A program made the translations under genes and the position numbers. From Fictibacillus norfolkensis (GTDB lineage Bacteria > Bacillota > Bacilli > Bacillales > Fictibacillaceae), in NCBI RefSeq assembly GCF_014836645.1, contig NZ_JACSQM010000012.1, positions 1 to 64,000 of the forward strand: a stretch of DNA of 64,000 nt. The letters run 5' to 3'. The notes below the pieces were generated by a model, which was not told the origin of the DNA, searched no databases, and saw nothing but the letters and a program-made list of their open reading frames with translations. Below are positions 7,616-16,100 of the stretch, one piece after another (positions within the stretch are counted from its first letter, which is position 1; each line of letters begins with the position of its first letter).

Positions 7616-7843
7616 ATGGGCTATATCTTGCCGTACCTACCAATTCAGCAGTTGCAATATGCTAGTCGGATGGAGAAAGCTGAAAGAGGATTACCTGTTG
7701 TTACTAGTGTTCCTCCGATCCAAAATGAAGACTTACGTTCATTTCAGAATAAGAAGAGATTGACATTTGAAGAAAAGTGTTCTTTTGATCAGATCTTAAG
7801 TGAGATGGAAGGCAAAGGGAATATAATTAACGAAACCATATGA
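7616..7843 (+). CDS. Small conserved-looking protein, unknown function
   Basis: A 75-residue protein starting at ATG 7616, six bases after AAGGAGAGG. It reads MGYILPYLPIQQLQYASRME at the N terminus, then a proline-rich middle (PVVTSVPPIQ) and a charged helical end. No membrane segment or cysteine motif stands out apart from one Cys. A longer frame from 7475 crosses the upstream terminator and is not believable. The stop codon is built into the following terminator hairpin. I do not recognise a family; its position at the end of the coat island hints at a sporulation role. Confidence 0.65.
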   Translation: MGYILPYLPIQQLQYASRMEKAERGLPVVTSVPPIQNEDLRSFQNKKRLTFEEKCSFDQILSEMEGKGNIINETI

Positions 7844-7857
7844 TGGTTTCTTTTTTT
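7832..7857 (+). terminator. Terminator overlapping the stop of the 75-residue gene
   Basis: GAAACCAT / ATGGTTTC stem with a T7 tail; the TGA stop is in the loop. Confidence 0.85.
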
Positions 7858-7888
7858 GTTCATAACACAATGACTTGGGGTGTTTAAA

Positions 7889-8803
7889 GTGGAATTTATT
7901 GAACTTTCGACTGATTGTTATTACTTCAAGAGTGCCGTTAACATAGGGTATATCGTAAATAATGATAAAAGCAAAGGTATGTTAATAGATGCTGGTCTTG
8001 ATTCATCAGCAGCTAAAAAAGTGATAAAGCATCTTCATAATGAAAAGCTTCCATTAACCCATCTATTCATTACTCATGCTCACGCGGACCACTTTGGAGG
8101 TGCATCCTATTTACAGCAAAAGGTTAATGTACATACAATCGCCCCTCTACTAGAGGAAGCAATCATGAGGAATCCTGTACTTGAACCGATCTATTTATCT
8201 CATGGAAATTTTCCTTTAAATGAAATGCGCAATAAATTTTTAGAAGCACCCGCTATACGTGTTGATGAAATATGTTCAGAAGGAAATGTAGAAGAATTTC
8301 CAGAAGTTCAAATTATTCATCTCCCAGGTCATAGTTATAATCAACATGGCATCTTATTCCGCGGCATTTTATATGCTGCCGATGCGTTTTTAGGAAAAGA
8401 TGTAATCCGAAAGCATAAAATCCCCTTTATTGTTGATGCTGGTGAAAACATAGCAACTTTAAAGAAGCTTAAGATGATGGATGTGGAAGGGATGATCCCT
8501 GGTCATGGTAAGTATGAAACTGAGTATAAGGATGTTATTCAAGAAAACATCCTCATATATGAAACAATTACTTTAGAAGTACAGAATGTGGTCAACCATT
8601 CAGGTAACTCTGGAATATCATTAGAGGATATGGTGGCGGCAATGTTAATGAAATACGAAGTTGAACCAGCAAACCTAGGGGCATATTCTTTGTTTCGAAC
8701 GGCCATCGCTGCTCATGTTATATATTTGCTAGAGAATGGAAGCGCAGGATATCAGATCATAAAAGGACGGCCGGTCATTTTTTCGGCTTCGTACATGGCA
8801 TGA
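7889..8803 (+). CDS. Metallo-beta-lactamase-fold hydrolase
   Basis: The metal-binding signature THAHADH lies at residues about 62-68. HLPGHS, YAADAF and PGHGKYETEY supply the remaining metal ligands of the fold. The protein is 304 residues from GTG 7889; GTG 7880 is also in frame, but GGGG at 7877-7880 serves better as the ribosome binding site for 7889. The C-terminal third is helical and resembles the winged-helix extension seen in LACTB2-like and glyoxalase-II-like enzymes. Cytosolic; substrate unknown. It converges with the DUF421 gene, and the two coding ends overlap by 29 bp. Confidence 0.8.
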   Translation: MEFIELSTDCYYFKSAVNIGYIVNNDKSKGMLIDAGLDSSAAKKVIKHLHNEKLPLTHLFITHAHADHFGGASYLQQKVNVHTIAPLLEEAIMRNPVLEPIYLSHGNFPLNEMRNKFLEAPAIRVDEICSEGNVEEFPEVQIIHLPGHSYNQHGILFRGILYAADAFLGKDVIRKHKIPFIVDAGENIATLKKLKMMDVEGMIPGHGKYETEYKDVIQENILIYETITLEVQNVVNHSGNSGISLEDMVAAMLMKYEVEPANLGAYSLFRTAIAAHVIYLLENGSAGYQIIKGRPVIFSASYMA

Positions 8804-9470
8804 TTAACAGTTTATCGTCTGAGAATTCTGCATACACAATTTCTTTTATATCCGAATAACCTTGTTTGTGAATTTGTTCTAATAGTTTATTTTTTGAGAG
8901 TCCAGCTGTTGAGAGGTTATCATGGTTTAATTCACCGTCTAATATAAGTGTAACAGGCAATTCCGGCTGCTCCTGACTTTGCAGGTTCAAATCTTGTCTG
9001 TTTGGAGGGCCGTATTGATATTTAGGCAATATGCTTAAAGATCCATTAGATTCTAATATGGCATATTCAACTTCTCTTAAACCGAAAAACCCTTTTTGTC
9101 TAACTAAGTTTTGAAGCTGGTTGATATCGAGCTTGCTCTTTTTGAGCATATCACGATCGATCAGTCCGTTACGAATGACGATAGTGGGGGCGCCTTCCAG
9201 AAATTTTCGCGTACCTTTAAATTTCTGAGATATAATTTCAACTACATAAACCATGGAGCCCCAGATTAGAATGGCATACAAGATAACAAATATAGAAGTC
9301 TCATCATCATACATAGCATTACCGACTAATTCACCCAAGAAAATAGACGAAATAAAATCAAAGGGTGTTATCTGAGAAATCTGCGTTTTTCCTAATACTT
9401 TTGTTAACAAAAAGAGAGCGATAAACCCTACGATTAATTCGGTTGTCAATTGTCCAACATGAATGTCCAT
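8775..9470 (-). CDS. DUF421 (YetF/YrbG-type) membrane protein
   Basis: About 231 residues. The N-terminal third has three hydrophobic membrane segments (TTELIVGFIALFLLTK, the region around FISSIFLGELVGNAM, and FVILYAILIWGSMVYVV). Then comes the cytoplasmic DUF421 domain with EGAPTIVIRNGLID, KKSKLDINQLQNLVRQKGF and VEYAILESNGSLS, which identify the family well. B. subtilis has several such proteins of unknown molecular function, some linked to spores or stress. ATG 9470 is preferred; a TTG at 9488 is also in frame. The 3' end overlaps the convergent hydrolase gene. Confidence 0.85.
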   Translation of the reverse strand: MDIHVGQLTTELIVGFIALFLLTKVLGKTQISQITPFDFISSIFLGELVGNAMYDDETSIFVILYAILIWGSMVYVVEIISQKFKGTRKFLEGAPTIVIRNGLIDRDMLKKSKLDINQLQNLVRQKGFFGLREVEYAILESNGSLSILPKYQYGPPNRQDLNLQSQEQPELPVTLILDGELNHDNLSTAGLSKNKLLEQIHKQGYSDIKEIVYAEFSDDKLLIMPCTKPKK

Positions 9471-9536
9471 CAACCTTAGTCTCCTCAACTTACGTTTTAT
9501 TGTACAGTTTTGACGAGATTAGACCGTAATAAACAA

Positions 9537-9579
9537 AAAAGCATTGAAATCGCCATTACGACGATTTCAATGCTTTTTT
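9537..9579 (-). terminator. Terminator of the yjcH-yjcG-yjcF operon
   Basis: GCATTGAAATCG / CGATTTCAATGC stem with A/T runs on both sides, overlapping the last codons of yjcF. Confidence 0.85.
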
Positions 9580-9990
9580 CATAGCAACATGCGGAATGTT
9601 AGCATCAAGAAATGGTTCTTTAGAGGTTGTGAGATACCCCAGTTTTTTATAAAAGTCTTCTGCTTGTGTTTGTGCATATAATATAAGGCTAGGTAAAGAA
9701 CGTTTGATGGCTGCTGTTTCCATAGCGTTCATCAATTCTTCTCCTAGTCCTTTTTTTCGATGAGAAGACAATATACAGACGCGTTCTACTTTTCCTTCTC
9801 CATTGACTTCACGTAGTCTAGCGGCACCAACCGGCTTGTCTTCAGCGTAAAGAACAAAATGCAAGGAGTCATCTTCATTGTTGTCAATTTCTTCGTTTTC
9901 ATCAATCTGCTGTTCGCGAACAAAAACATCTCTTCTTACAGCTAAGGCATCTTGAAATCCTTGCTCGCTCGTTGTAAACGTCTTAATCAA
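9556..9990 (-). CDS. yjcF: GNAT-family acetyltransferase YjcF
   Basis: A 144-residue GNAT enzyme. FREQ-like DVFVREQQ at about 21-28 and the acetyl-CoA loop LSSHRKKGLGEELM near 77-90 are clear, and LYAQTQAEDFYKKLGY near the C terminus completes motif B. It would transfer an acetyl group from acetyl-CoA to an unknown amine. The start is TTG after AAAGGAG. yjcG lies 2 bp upstream on the same strand, so translation is probably coupled. Order and identity match yjcH-yjcG-yjcF of B. subtilis. Confidence 0.88.
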   Translation of the reverse strand: MIKTFTTSEQGFQDALAVRRDVFVREQQIDENEEIDNNEDDSLHFVLYAEDKPVGAARLREVNGEGKVERVCILSSHRKKGLGEELMNAMETAAIKRSLPSLILYAQTQAEDFYKKLGYLTTSKEPFLDANIPHVAMKKALKSS

Positions 9991-9992
9991 TA

Positions 9993-10511
9993 TTATTGTA
10001 CTCCTTTTCCAAGACGAAATGTTTCATAGACCGTCCAAGAACCGTTATCAAGTTGATAGAGAAGCTGAAAACGATCGATTCGTTCTTCGTGTTCAATATC
10101 TATCATACGCAAACGTTCTAATACGTCTGAATGTTCTTCATCAGACAGCTTTTGTCCAAGTGTTAAATGCGGTACAAAATTGTACGGCTGTTGGTGTTCA
10201 AGCGGACCAGTATATAACTGCTCATGAAGTGATTTTATTTCATCTGCTTCATTAACTTTTAAAAAGATTACATTGTTCACAGGATGGAATGATCCTACTT
10301 TATTAATCATGATAGAAAACGGATCTATATTTTTTGCAACAGAAGAAATATAAGAGATCTGTTCTTGAATTTCTTCCTCGGTTGCCTCATAAGGTTCCTT
10401 AAGTGTGATATGAGGTGCGATAAGGGCATAATGCGGATCATAACGCTTTCGGTAGGAATTCACTTTATCTTGTAGATTTTTTGATGGAAAAATTGCAATA
10501 CCGTATTTCAT
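9993..10511 (-). CDS. yjcG: 2H phosphoesterase-like protein YjcG
   Basis: This 172-residue protein has the two HxTx motifs of the 2H phosphoesterase (2'-5' RNA ligase-like) superfamily: HITL at about residues 34-37 and HLTL near 115-118. The opening [20 protein letters not shown] matches YjcG of Bacillus. The family acts on 2',3'-cyclic or similar phosphoesters of RNA or nucleotides, but the substrate of YjcG is not known. GGGAGGA precedes the ATG. It is the middle gene of the yjcHGF operon. Confidence 0.9.
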   Translation of the reverse strand: MKYGIAIFPSKNLQDKVNSYRKRYDPHYALIAPHITLKEPYEATEEEIQEQISYISSVAKNIDPFSIMINKVGSFHPVNNVIFLKVNEADEIKSLHEQLYTGPLEHQQPYNFVPHLTLGQKLSDEEHSDVLERLRMIDIEHEERIDRFQLLYQLDNGSWTVYETFRLGKGVQ

Positions 10512-10573
10512 ATTTCTTCCTCCCTCATCTTTTGAACTAGTATACCAAATATTCTATTTATTTCCCACAGTTA

Positions 10574-11302
10574 CTAATCGCTGTAAAGAAACCTTAACGC
10601 GGGAACTAAGTCTTTCTGCCAATTTACCCAGAGATGATTTCCTTGAAACTCAGCGTACTCATAATCGAGAGCCAAATTGTTCAAAAGCTTACTCAGCTGT
10701 CGGTTGGGTGTTAAAAAATCTTTGGTTATTCCTTCAGGATTTGTAAATTTTTCTTCTTCATCACCTATTGAGTGATAGATGGTCAACGTTTGCATTTGTT
10801 CTATGGATTCAACGGTATCGATAAGGCTCTCAGGAACGTAAGGAGACTGTACGATTACTTTACCGAACGTATTCGGATACAGAATACTCAGCTTAAAAGC
10901 TATGTAACCACCTAAGGAATCACCAATTAACCCCATGCCTGCACCAAGTTGGAGCGTGTTAAACTTCTCATTAAGGTAAGAGGTAAGTTCGAATGCCATG
11001 AATCGAATGTAATTTTCGTGCTTTTTTCCTGTTGGGTCATATTTGGCTTTTCGATCTTCGATTCCTTTATGATTTACACCAACAATGATACAGCTTTGTA
11101 AATTTTCTTCTTCCATTAGTCGATCGGCGGTTTTCGCCAGCTTTCCTAACTGAAAGTAGTCTCTGCCATCTTGTGCGATTAAAATAGGGTATTTAACGAG
11201 TGGAGTAAACTTAGAAGGCAGATAGATGAGCAATTCAATCTCCTCATCCAAGTAGTTGCTGTATATTTTATCATCTGTAATAGAACCTTTAAGAATGGCC
11301 AT
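10574..11302 (-). CDS. yjcH: Esterase-family alpha/beta hydrolase YjcH
   Basis: This 242-residue protein belongs to the esterase-D/enterochelin esterase type of alpha/beta hydrolases. The nucleophile elbow GDSLGG is near residue 127 and an end-of-fold histidine sits in QGNHLWVNW near 226. ILIAQDGRDYF near the N terminus is the usual oxyanion region. No signal peptide, so cytosolic. The substrate is unknown. AGGAGG precedes the ATG. It heads the yjcH-yjcG-yjcF operon; a cre-like site lies upstream. Confidence 0.85.
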   Translation of the reverse strand: MAILKGSITDDKIYSNYLDEEIELLIYLPSKFTPLVKYPILIAQDGRDYFQLGKLAKTADRLMEEENLQSCIIVGVNHKGIEDRKAKYDPTGKKHENYIRFMAFELTSYLNEKFNTLQLGAGMGLIGDSLGGYIAFKLSILYPNTFGKVIVQSPYVPESLIDTVESIEQMQTLTIYHSIGDEEEKFTNPEGITKDFLTPNRQLSKLLNNLALDYEYAEFQGNHLWVNWQKDLVPALRFLYSD

Positions 11303-11336
11303 AAAAAGTACCTCCTATGCTGACTGTCCTTTAAAT

Positions 11337-11351
11337 TATAAGCGTTTTCAT
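11337..11351. promoter_or_regulatory. Cre-like site upstream of yjcH
   Basis: On the minus strand the bases read ATGAAAACGCTTATA, one mismatch from the cre consensus WTGNAANCGNWNNCW. It lies 35 bp before yjcH, between yjcH and the divergent pgpA-like gene. A one-mismatch match in AT-rich DNA can be chance. Confidence 0.3.
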
Positions 11352-11443
11352 TCAACTCGTTTTATTGTATCACATAATGATATAATGAAAGAATCAATTC
11401 GTTTTGCCATAAGAGATCGAACATTAAGAAGAGGTGAAGTCTG

Positions 11444-12001
11444 TTGAATAATAGAGTGCACAGTCGAGAAGTTGAAGCAGCAGCTAGAAGGCTGTTGAAT
11501 GAAAGAGGCGTCACAATTCCTGAAATCGCTGAAATCGTATATGAGATGCAGATCCCATTCTCACCTGGCTTAACGAAAGAAGAGTGTATCGAGAGCGTTG
11601 ACGCTGTTCTTATGAAGCGTGAGATTCAGCATGCTATTCTAGTCGGTGTAGAACTTGATATACTTGCCGAACAAAGAAAATTATCTGAACCTCTACAAAG
11701 TATCGTTGAACAAGATGAAGGATTGTTTGGGGTAGATGAAACAATCGCACTAGGTGCTGTTTTCGGATATGGCTCTATAGCTGTTACAACATTTGGTCAT
11801 CTAGACAAATTTAAAATGGGTATTATTCAAAAATTAGATACAAAGATAGCGAATGGTAAAGTGCATACATTCTTGGATGATTTAGTTGCAAGTATTGCAG
11901 CTAACGCATCGAGTCGACTCGCACACAGACTTCGAGATAAACAAGAGCGCCTTGATACAGAAGAGATAAAAATGCGAGATGAGGAAGAGAAGATCGGATA
12001 A
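11444..12001 (+). CDS. PgpA-family (YutG-like) phosphatidylglycerophosphatase
   Basis: This 185-residue protein matches the PgpA/YutG family: EEGLFGVDE-type segment (DEGLFGVDETIALGAVFGYG), FGHLDK and IQKLD, with a helical end. Family members remove phosphate from phosphatidylglycerophosphate to give phosphatidylglycerol, or have a related role, acting at the membrane. Unlike classical PgpA there are few strong membrane helices, as is usual for the short Bacillus form. The start is TTG with GAGGTGA six bases upstream. The tail after residue 160 is charged and probably flexible. Confidence 0.75.
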   Translation: MNNRVHSREVEAAARRLLNERGVTIPEIAEIVYEMQIPFSPGLTKEECIESVDAVLMKREIQHAILVGVELDILAEQRKLSEPLQSIVEQDEGLFGVDETIALGAVFGYGSIAVTTFGHLDKFKMGIIQKLDTKIANGKVHTFLDDLVASIAANASSRLAHRLRDKQERLDTEEIKMRDEEEKIG

Positions 12002-12011
12002 CAAAATAAAA

Positions 12012-12046
12012 AGAAGACACCTTCGATCATCGGAGGTGTCTTTTTT
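12012..12046 (+). terminator. Terminator after the pgpA-like gene
   Basis: GACACC / GGTGTC hairpin with CGAT-ATCG inner pairing and a T6 tail. Confidence 0.85.
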
Positions 12047-12098
12047 GATCCGTAATTTAAAGAATAAAAAATTTTTTTAAGTAACCGAAATTTAAGTG

Positions 12099-12128
12099 TT
12101 GTCAATACTCCTAAAAAGGATATATAAT
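12099..12128 (+). promoter_or_regulatory. Sigma-A promoter of tRNA-Val
   Basis: TTGTCA at 12099-12104, 18 bp, TATAAT at 12123-12128, ending 23 bp before the tRNA. Confidence 0.75.
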
Positions 12129-12151
12129 AACTTTTGTTAGATGAAGACATT

Positions 12152-12227
12152 GATTCGATAGCTCAGCTGGGAGAGCGCTACCTTGACAGGGTAGAGGTCG
12201 GGGGTTCGAACCCCTCTCGAGTCACCA
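12152..12227 (+). tRNA. tRNA-Val (anticodon GAC), CCA encoded
   Basis: The 76-nt sequence folds as a complete tRNA. Acceptor GATTCGA pairs with TCGAGTC with one G-T pair, the D-arm is GCTCAGCTGGGAGAGC, and the anticodon stem CTACC/GGTAG encloses TTGACAG with GAC at the anticodon. The T-loop is TTCGAAC and the encoded end is ACCA. It reads GUC/GUU valine codons. It is a lone tRNA with its own promoter and terminator. Confidence 0.95.
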
Positions 12228-12240
12228 TACATAATAAGTT

Positions 12241-12269
12241 AACCTCCTTTGTGATAAGGAGGTTTTTTT
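12241..12269 (+). terminator. Terminator after tRNA-Val
   Basis: AACCTCCTT / AAGGAGGTT stem with a T7 tail. Confidence 0.85.
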
Positions 12270-12299
12270 GTACAGTGTTTAACTACATACATTAAAGTG

Positions 12300-13625
12300 T
12301 TACAGCAGCAAAAACACTCCAGAGATAAAGACACCTGTAATGATCATCATAACAAGGCCGTAACCCATGATGTCTTTTGCTTTTAATCCTGCAATGGCTA
12401 AAGCGGGAAGCGCATAGAATGGTTGGATCATGTTTGTCCATGCATCACCCCAAGCTACAGCCATAGCCGTTCTTGATAAAGAAACGCCTAAGTTTTGTGC
12501 CGCTTCTAACATAACGGGTCCTTGTACCGCCCATTGTCCACCGCCAGACGGAACAAAAAAGTTAACGAGACCTGCACTCCATAAAGTAAATAAATGAAAA
12601 GTATGTTCGTTCGAAAAAGAAATAAGCATATTGGACAGAACGGCCACTAATCCAGATGAAGTAACAATACCCATTAATCCGGCATAAAAAGGAAACTGTA
12701 TAATAATTCCGCTCGCATTTTTCACAGCATCCGTAACCGCTTTCAAAAATAACCGAGGTGTTTTATGTAAGATGATACCGATGAATAGGAATAAAAAGTT
12801 TACGATATCCAGATTTAAGCTAAATCCATTTTTAGTGAAATAATAGACGAGGTATGAGATTCCTAAAAGTCCGATGAGTATTGATAATATCTGACTATTT
12901 TCAAGTCGATCAGCAGGAGTTTGAAGTGTTTCTTCTTTACTTGGTGCTTCTAAAGAATCCTTTTCCTCTAATAATGATGGATCGATGATAAACGCTTTTT
13001 CAATTGGAGGAACCATTAATCTGTTAATGAGCGGTACCATTATGAATAAGCCAGCTAGGATAATTAAGTTGAACGATGAAAAGATTGTCTCACTCGTTGG
13101 AACAACTCCCATAATATCCTCGGTAAAATGTCCCGGTGTAGCGATCGTTAAGACAACAGAGCCCGATAGACCTCCACTCCAAATGATAAAGCCACTATAA
13201 GCACTAGCGATCAATAACCGATAGTCCACGCCCTTTACTTTTAGCGCGATCTCTTTTGCGAATAGAGCACCTATTATAAGACCGAAGCCCCAATTGATCC
13301 AGCATGCGACGAGCGCGACTAACGTTACGAGTATGATAGCTTGTCCTGGTGTTTTTGGAATTTTTGCTAAAGAACCTAATAGTTTCTTAAATAACGGGGA
13401 GCTTGCCATAACGTGACCAGTCACTAATATTAATACCATCTGCATAGAAAAGGTTAATAAACTCCAAAAACCTGTACCCCAATAATTGATGATTTGTACA
13501 GGGGTGCTGTCTGTCGCAAATAGAGCTAAGCCACATACGAAGAATGTCAGCAAGATGACCAACAAAAAGGGATCGGGCATGTACCTTTGCATGAATCTGT
13601 TTGAAAACGAAATTAATAGTTTCAA
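12300..13625 (-). CDS. Short-chain fatty acid transporter, AtoE family
   Basis: A 441-residue polytopic membrane protein with about ten to twelve hydrophobic segments. It shows the AtoE family marks: FMQRYMPDPFLLVILLTF at the N terminus, SLLTFSMQMVLILVTGHVMA, and the late signature FFVPSGGGQWAVQGPVM. Members are proposed to take up short-chain fatty acids such as acetoacetate or butyrate. The start is TTG after a purine-rich GAGGAGAGGA. It stands alone, with no acyl-CoA transferase genes next to it, so the substrate is not supported by context. Confidence 0.85.
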   Translation of the reverse strand: MKLLISFSNRFMQRYMPDPFLLVILLTFFVCGLALFATDSTPVQIINYWGTGFWSLLTFSMQMVLILVTGHVMASSPLFKKLLGSLAKIPKTPGQAIILVTLVALVACWINWGFGLIIGALFAKEIALKVKGVDYRLLIASAYSGFIIWSGGLSGSVVLTIATPGHFTEDIMGVVPTSETIFSSFNLIILAGLFIMVPLINRLMVPPIEKAFIIDPSLLEEKDSLEAPSKEETLQTPADRLENSQILSILIGLLGISYLVYYFTKNGFSLNLDIVNFLFLFIGIILHKTPRLFLKAVTDAVKNASGIIIQFPFYAGLMGIVTSSGLVAVLSNMLISFSNEHTFHLFTLWSAGLVNFFVPSGGGQWAVQGPVMLEAAQNLGVSLSRTAMAVAWGDAWTNMIQPFYALPALAIAGLKAKDIMGYGLVMMIITGVFISGVFLLL

Positions 13626-13730
13626 CTTTGTTCTTCCTCTCCTCTTTAATGTTATTTAAATAGTATGTATTTCAAGTACAGTTCGATTTTTTTCTACAAA
13701 ATCCTTTTAATACTTATTGATAAATGGACG

Positions 13731-13758
13731 AACTTTTTAAGTCGTCCTACATAAAATA
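13731..13758 (+). promoter_or_regulatory. Sigma-K-like promoter of the CotD-like gene
   Basis: AAC at 13731-13733, 16 bp, then CATAAAATA at 13750-13758, a full match to the sigma-K pattern, 42 bp before the start codon of a coat gene. Confidence 0.55.
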
Positions 13759-13800
13759 TAGAGAAATAGGATATAAGGTTTTTGAAAGGAGAACATTTTT

Positions 13801-14250
13801 TTGGCTTTATTTAAACGCCCTGGCATTTTTGCCAAAAAGGGAATGGTTCCTAACATGGGTGCAATGGGACCTACAATGGGAGCAATGGGACAGATGGGTC
13901 CTACAATGGGAGCTATGGCACAGATGCCTCAGATGGGTGGATGTGGATACCCAGCAGTATCACCGTCTCAATACTATCCTCCACAAGTTATGCCTGCACA
14001 GTTTAGTCCTACGAATCAACAAGTTCAATATAACCAGCAAGATGTATATGTTCCGATGATTCATCCAACTCAAACGACTCAAGTCAATCAGATGAACTAT
14101 AAATATGTACATTACTTTCCGCAGAACACGAACGTCGTAAACCAAGCAACGCAGCAAAACCTTTGTGGAACGGTCCAACCAATCATGGCACCTTGTCCCC
14201 CGCCATGCCCTCCTCCATGTGGTCCATGTGGTCCTTGGAGAAAGAAGTAA
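13801..14250 (+). CDS. CotD-family spore coat protein
   Basis: This 149-residue protein has a Met/Gly-rich N-terminal region with repeated PTMGAMGQM-type units. The middle carries the CotD-like phrase MIHPTQTTQVNQ, then YVHYFPQNTNVVNQ. The C-terminal tail is rich in Pro and Cys (CPPPCPPPCGPCGP). It would be made in the mother cell and cross-linked into the inner coat. The start is TTG at 13801 with AAAGGAG upstream. A longer overlapping frame (13724-14059) is a shadow. It is remote from the coat island at 3-8 kb but has the same kind of promoter. Confidence 0.75.
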   Translation: MALFKRPGIFAKKGMVPNMGAMGPTMGAMGQMGPTMGAMAQMPQMGGCGYPAVSPSQYYPPQVMPAQFSPTNQQVQYNQQDVYVPMIHPTQTTQVNQMNYKYVHYFPQNTNVVNQATQQNLCGTVQPIMAPCPPPCPPPCGPCGPWRKK

Positions 14251-14253
14251 TAG

Positions 14254-14284
14254 TGAAGCTGTCGACAGTGTCGGCAGCTTTTCT
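14254..14284 (+). terminator. Terminator after the CotD-like gene
   Basis: AAGCTGTCGACA / TGTCGGCAGCTT imperfect stem followed by TT(C)T. Confidence 0.7.
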
Positions 14285-14371
14285 ATTCTATTTTTGTATG
14301 AATTTGTGTGAAATTAATACGGTATGGGGAATGAATAGATTAGTACACATAAAATTCTGGAGGTTATGAAG

Positions 14372-15118
14372 ATGAGTCGTGATACAAAAGTTGTAATCGT
14401 TACAGGAGCAGCAAAAGGGATAGGTAAACAAATCGCAATTGATTTTGCCAAAGCAGGTTATATTCCTTCATTAATAGATTTTGATAAAAATGAACTTGAA
14501 TCAACTTTGTCTGAGGTTACATCGATTCAAAAGGATGCAATCGCGATAACATGTGACGTTAAGAATCCCGATGAAATCATTCAAGCAGTAGCAGAAACAC
14601 ATGATAAATTAGGTGACATTCAATGTTTGATCAACAATGCTGGTCTCTCGAAATGGAAATCCCCCTATGAATTATCTGTAGATGAATGGGATGATATTTT
14701 AAACACAAACTTAAGAAGTGTATTTCTTTTTTCAAGAGAAACAGCCAAGTACATGTCTCAATCAGGTGGAGGATCCATTATCAATATGGCCTCCACTCGT
14801 GCGGTAATGTCTGAGCCTCATTCCGAAGCATATGCCGCAACTAAGGGCGGAATCGTTGCTTTAACTCACGCGTTGGCTGCATCGTTTTCTGAAGATTTTA
14901 TTACTGTAAACTCCATTAGTCCTGGTTGGATACATACAGGAGATTATAAGGAGCTGCGTGAAGTTGATCACGATCAGCATCTCTCGAAAAGAGTGGGTAT
15001 GCCAGCTGATATTTCAAGGGCATGCTTATTCTTAGCGCAGTCTGACAATAATTTTATTACCGGGGAAAATATTACGATCGATGGCGGGATGACTAGAAAA
15101 ATGATCTATGAACATTAA
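14372..15118 (+). CDS. Short-chain dehydrogenase/reductase (FabG-like)
   Basis: A 248-residue classical SDR. The cofactor loop TGAAKGIG is at residues 11-18, the structural NNAG near 86-89, catalytic Ser in INMASTRA and the YAATK Tyr/Lys pair near 150-154. The end GENITIDGGMTRKM is typical of FabG-type enzymes. It would oxidise or reduce a hydroxyl/keto group with NAD(P)(H); the substrate is unknown. ATG 14372 is preferred because GGAGG lies eight bases upstream; the in-frame ATG at 14366 is too close to it. It is a single gene with no pathway partners nearby. Confidence 0.88.
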   Translation: MSRDTKVVIVTGAAKGIGKQIAIDFAKAGYIPSLIDFDKNELESTLSEVTSIQKDAIAITCDVKNPDEIIQAVAETHDKLGDIQCLINNAGLSKWKSPYELSVDEWDDILNTNLRSVFLFSRETAKYMSQSGGGSIINMASTRAVMSEPHSEAYAATKGGIVALTHALAASFSEDFITVNSISPGWIHTGDYKELREVDHDQHLSKRVGMPADISRACLFLAQSDNNFITGENITIDGGMTRKMIYEH

Positions 15119-15209
15119 TGTTTCCTATAGGGAAAAAGATTGCTCTAGACCCACCCGGAATCCATTCTTTATGATGTAAAAGGTATTATTTAACGAAGGA
15201 GAATAGAGA

Positions 15210-16100
15210 ATGCAATCTGATCAGCAAAAAAGAGTGGAACGCGGTGTTTATCTTAGTCTAGGAGCATATATTTTTCTATCAATTGTTAAACTTGTGTCAG
15301 GTATTTTCTATAATTCCGATGCATTAGTTGCTGACGGATTAAACAATGCAACTGACATAATCGCTTCTATCGCAGTATTAATAGGATTGAAAATTTCAAG
15401 GAAGCCAGCAGATGAGGATCATCCTTATGGACACTTGCGTGCAGAAACGATTGCATCGATGGTTGCTTCCTTTATTATGGTAGTTATCGGTATAGAAGTA
15501 TTGATATCTTCTATTAAAAAGATGTTTAACGGAGTGGAAACGGAGCCTTCGCTGACTGCAGCCTTGATCGCACTGTTTGGTGCAGCAGTGATGATCACCG
15601 TTTATTTGTATAATATTAAGGTAGCAAAAGAAACAGACAGCCAAGGGCTAAAAGCAGCCGCTCTTGATAACCGTTCAGACGCTTTCGTTAGTATAGGAGC
15701 AGCAGTCGGAATCTTTGGTGCACAGATCGGCTTACCGTGGCTAGATCCTGCCGCAGCAGTTCTTGTTGGTCTAATCATCATTAAAACTGGTTGGGAGATT
15801 TTCACTGAAACCTCCCATAACCTTTCAGATGGTTTTGATTATGAAGAAGGCAAGGAAATGGAACACAAGATTTTAGATGTTGAAGGTGTAGAGAATGTGG
15901 GAGACCTGAAAGCTCGTAAACACGGTAATCGAGCGATTATCGATGTAACGATTAAAGTTGATCCTTCCCTTAATGTAGTTGAAAGCCACGAAATCACAGA
16001 AAAGATAGAAGACACGATCAAAGAAGCTTATAATGTCGAGAGTATACAAGTTCACGTTGAACCAGAGGACGGAAAGAACAAAGATAACCCATTAAAGTGA
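15210..16100 (+). CDS. Cation diffusion facilitator (metal exporter)
   Basis: This 296-residue protein has about six membrane segments followed by a cytosolic ferredoxin-like domain (about 205-290). DGLNNATD in helix 2, HPYGHLRAE after helix 3 and DNRSDAFVS in helix 5 are the metal-site motifs of CDF exporters. Proteins of this form in B. subtilis (MneP, MneS) export manganese, and the N/D rather than H in helix 2 fits a metal other than zinc; this is inference. AAGGAG precedes the ATG. Its end overlaps the convergent VOC gene by 9 bp. Confidence 0.88.
   Translation: MQSDQQKRVERGVYLSLGAYIFLSIVKLVSGIFYNSDALVADGLNNATDIIASIAVLIGLKISRKPADEDHPYGHLRAETIASMVASFIMVVIGIEVLISSIKKMFNGVETEPSLTAALIALFGAAVMITVYLYNIKVAKETDSQGLKAAALDNRSDAFVSIGAAVGIFGAQIGLPWLDPAAAVLVGLIIIKTGWEIFTETSHNLSDGFDYEEGKEMEHKILDVEGVENVGDLKARKHGNRAIIDVTIKVDPSLNVVESHEITEKIEDTIKEAYNVESIQVHVEPEDGKNKDNPLK

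Noticed and set aside
13724..14059. Trp-rich 111-codon frame over the CotD-like gene
   Set aside because: Opposite phase to a gene with promoter, ribosome binding site and CotD pattern; its Trp/Gln content is an artefact of GGxATG repeats.
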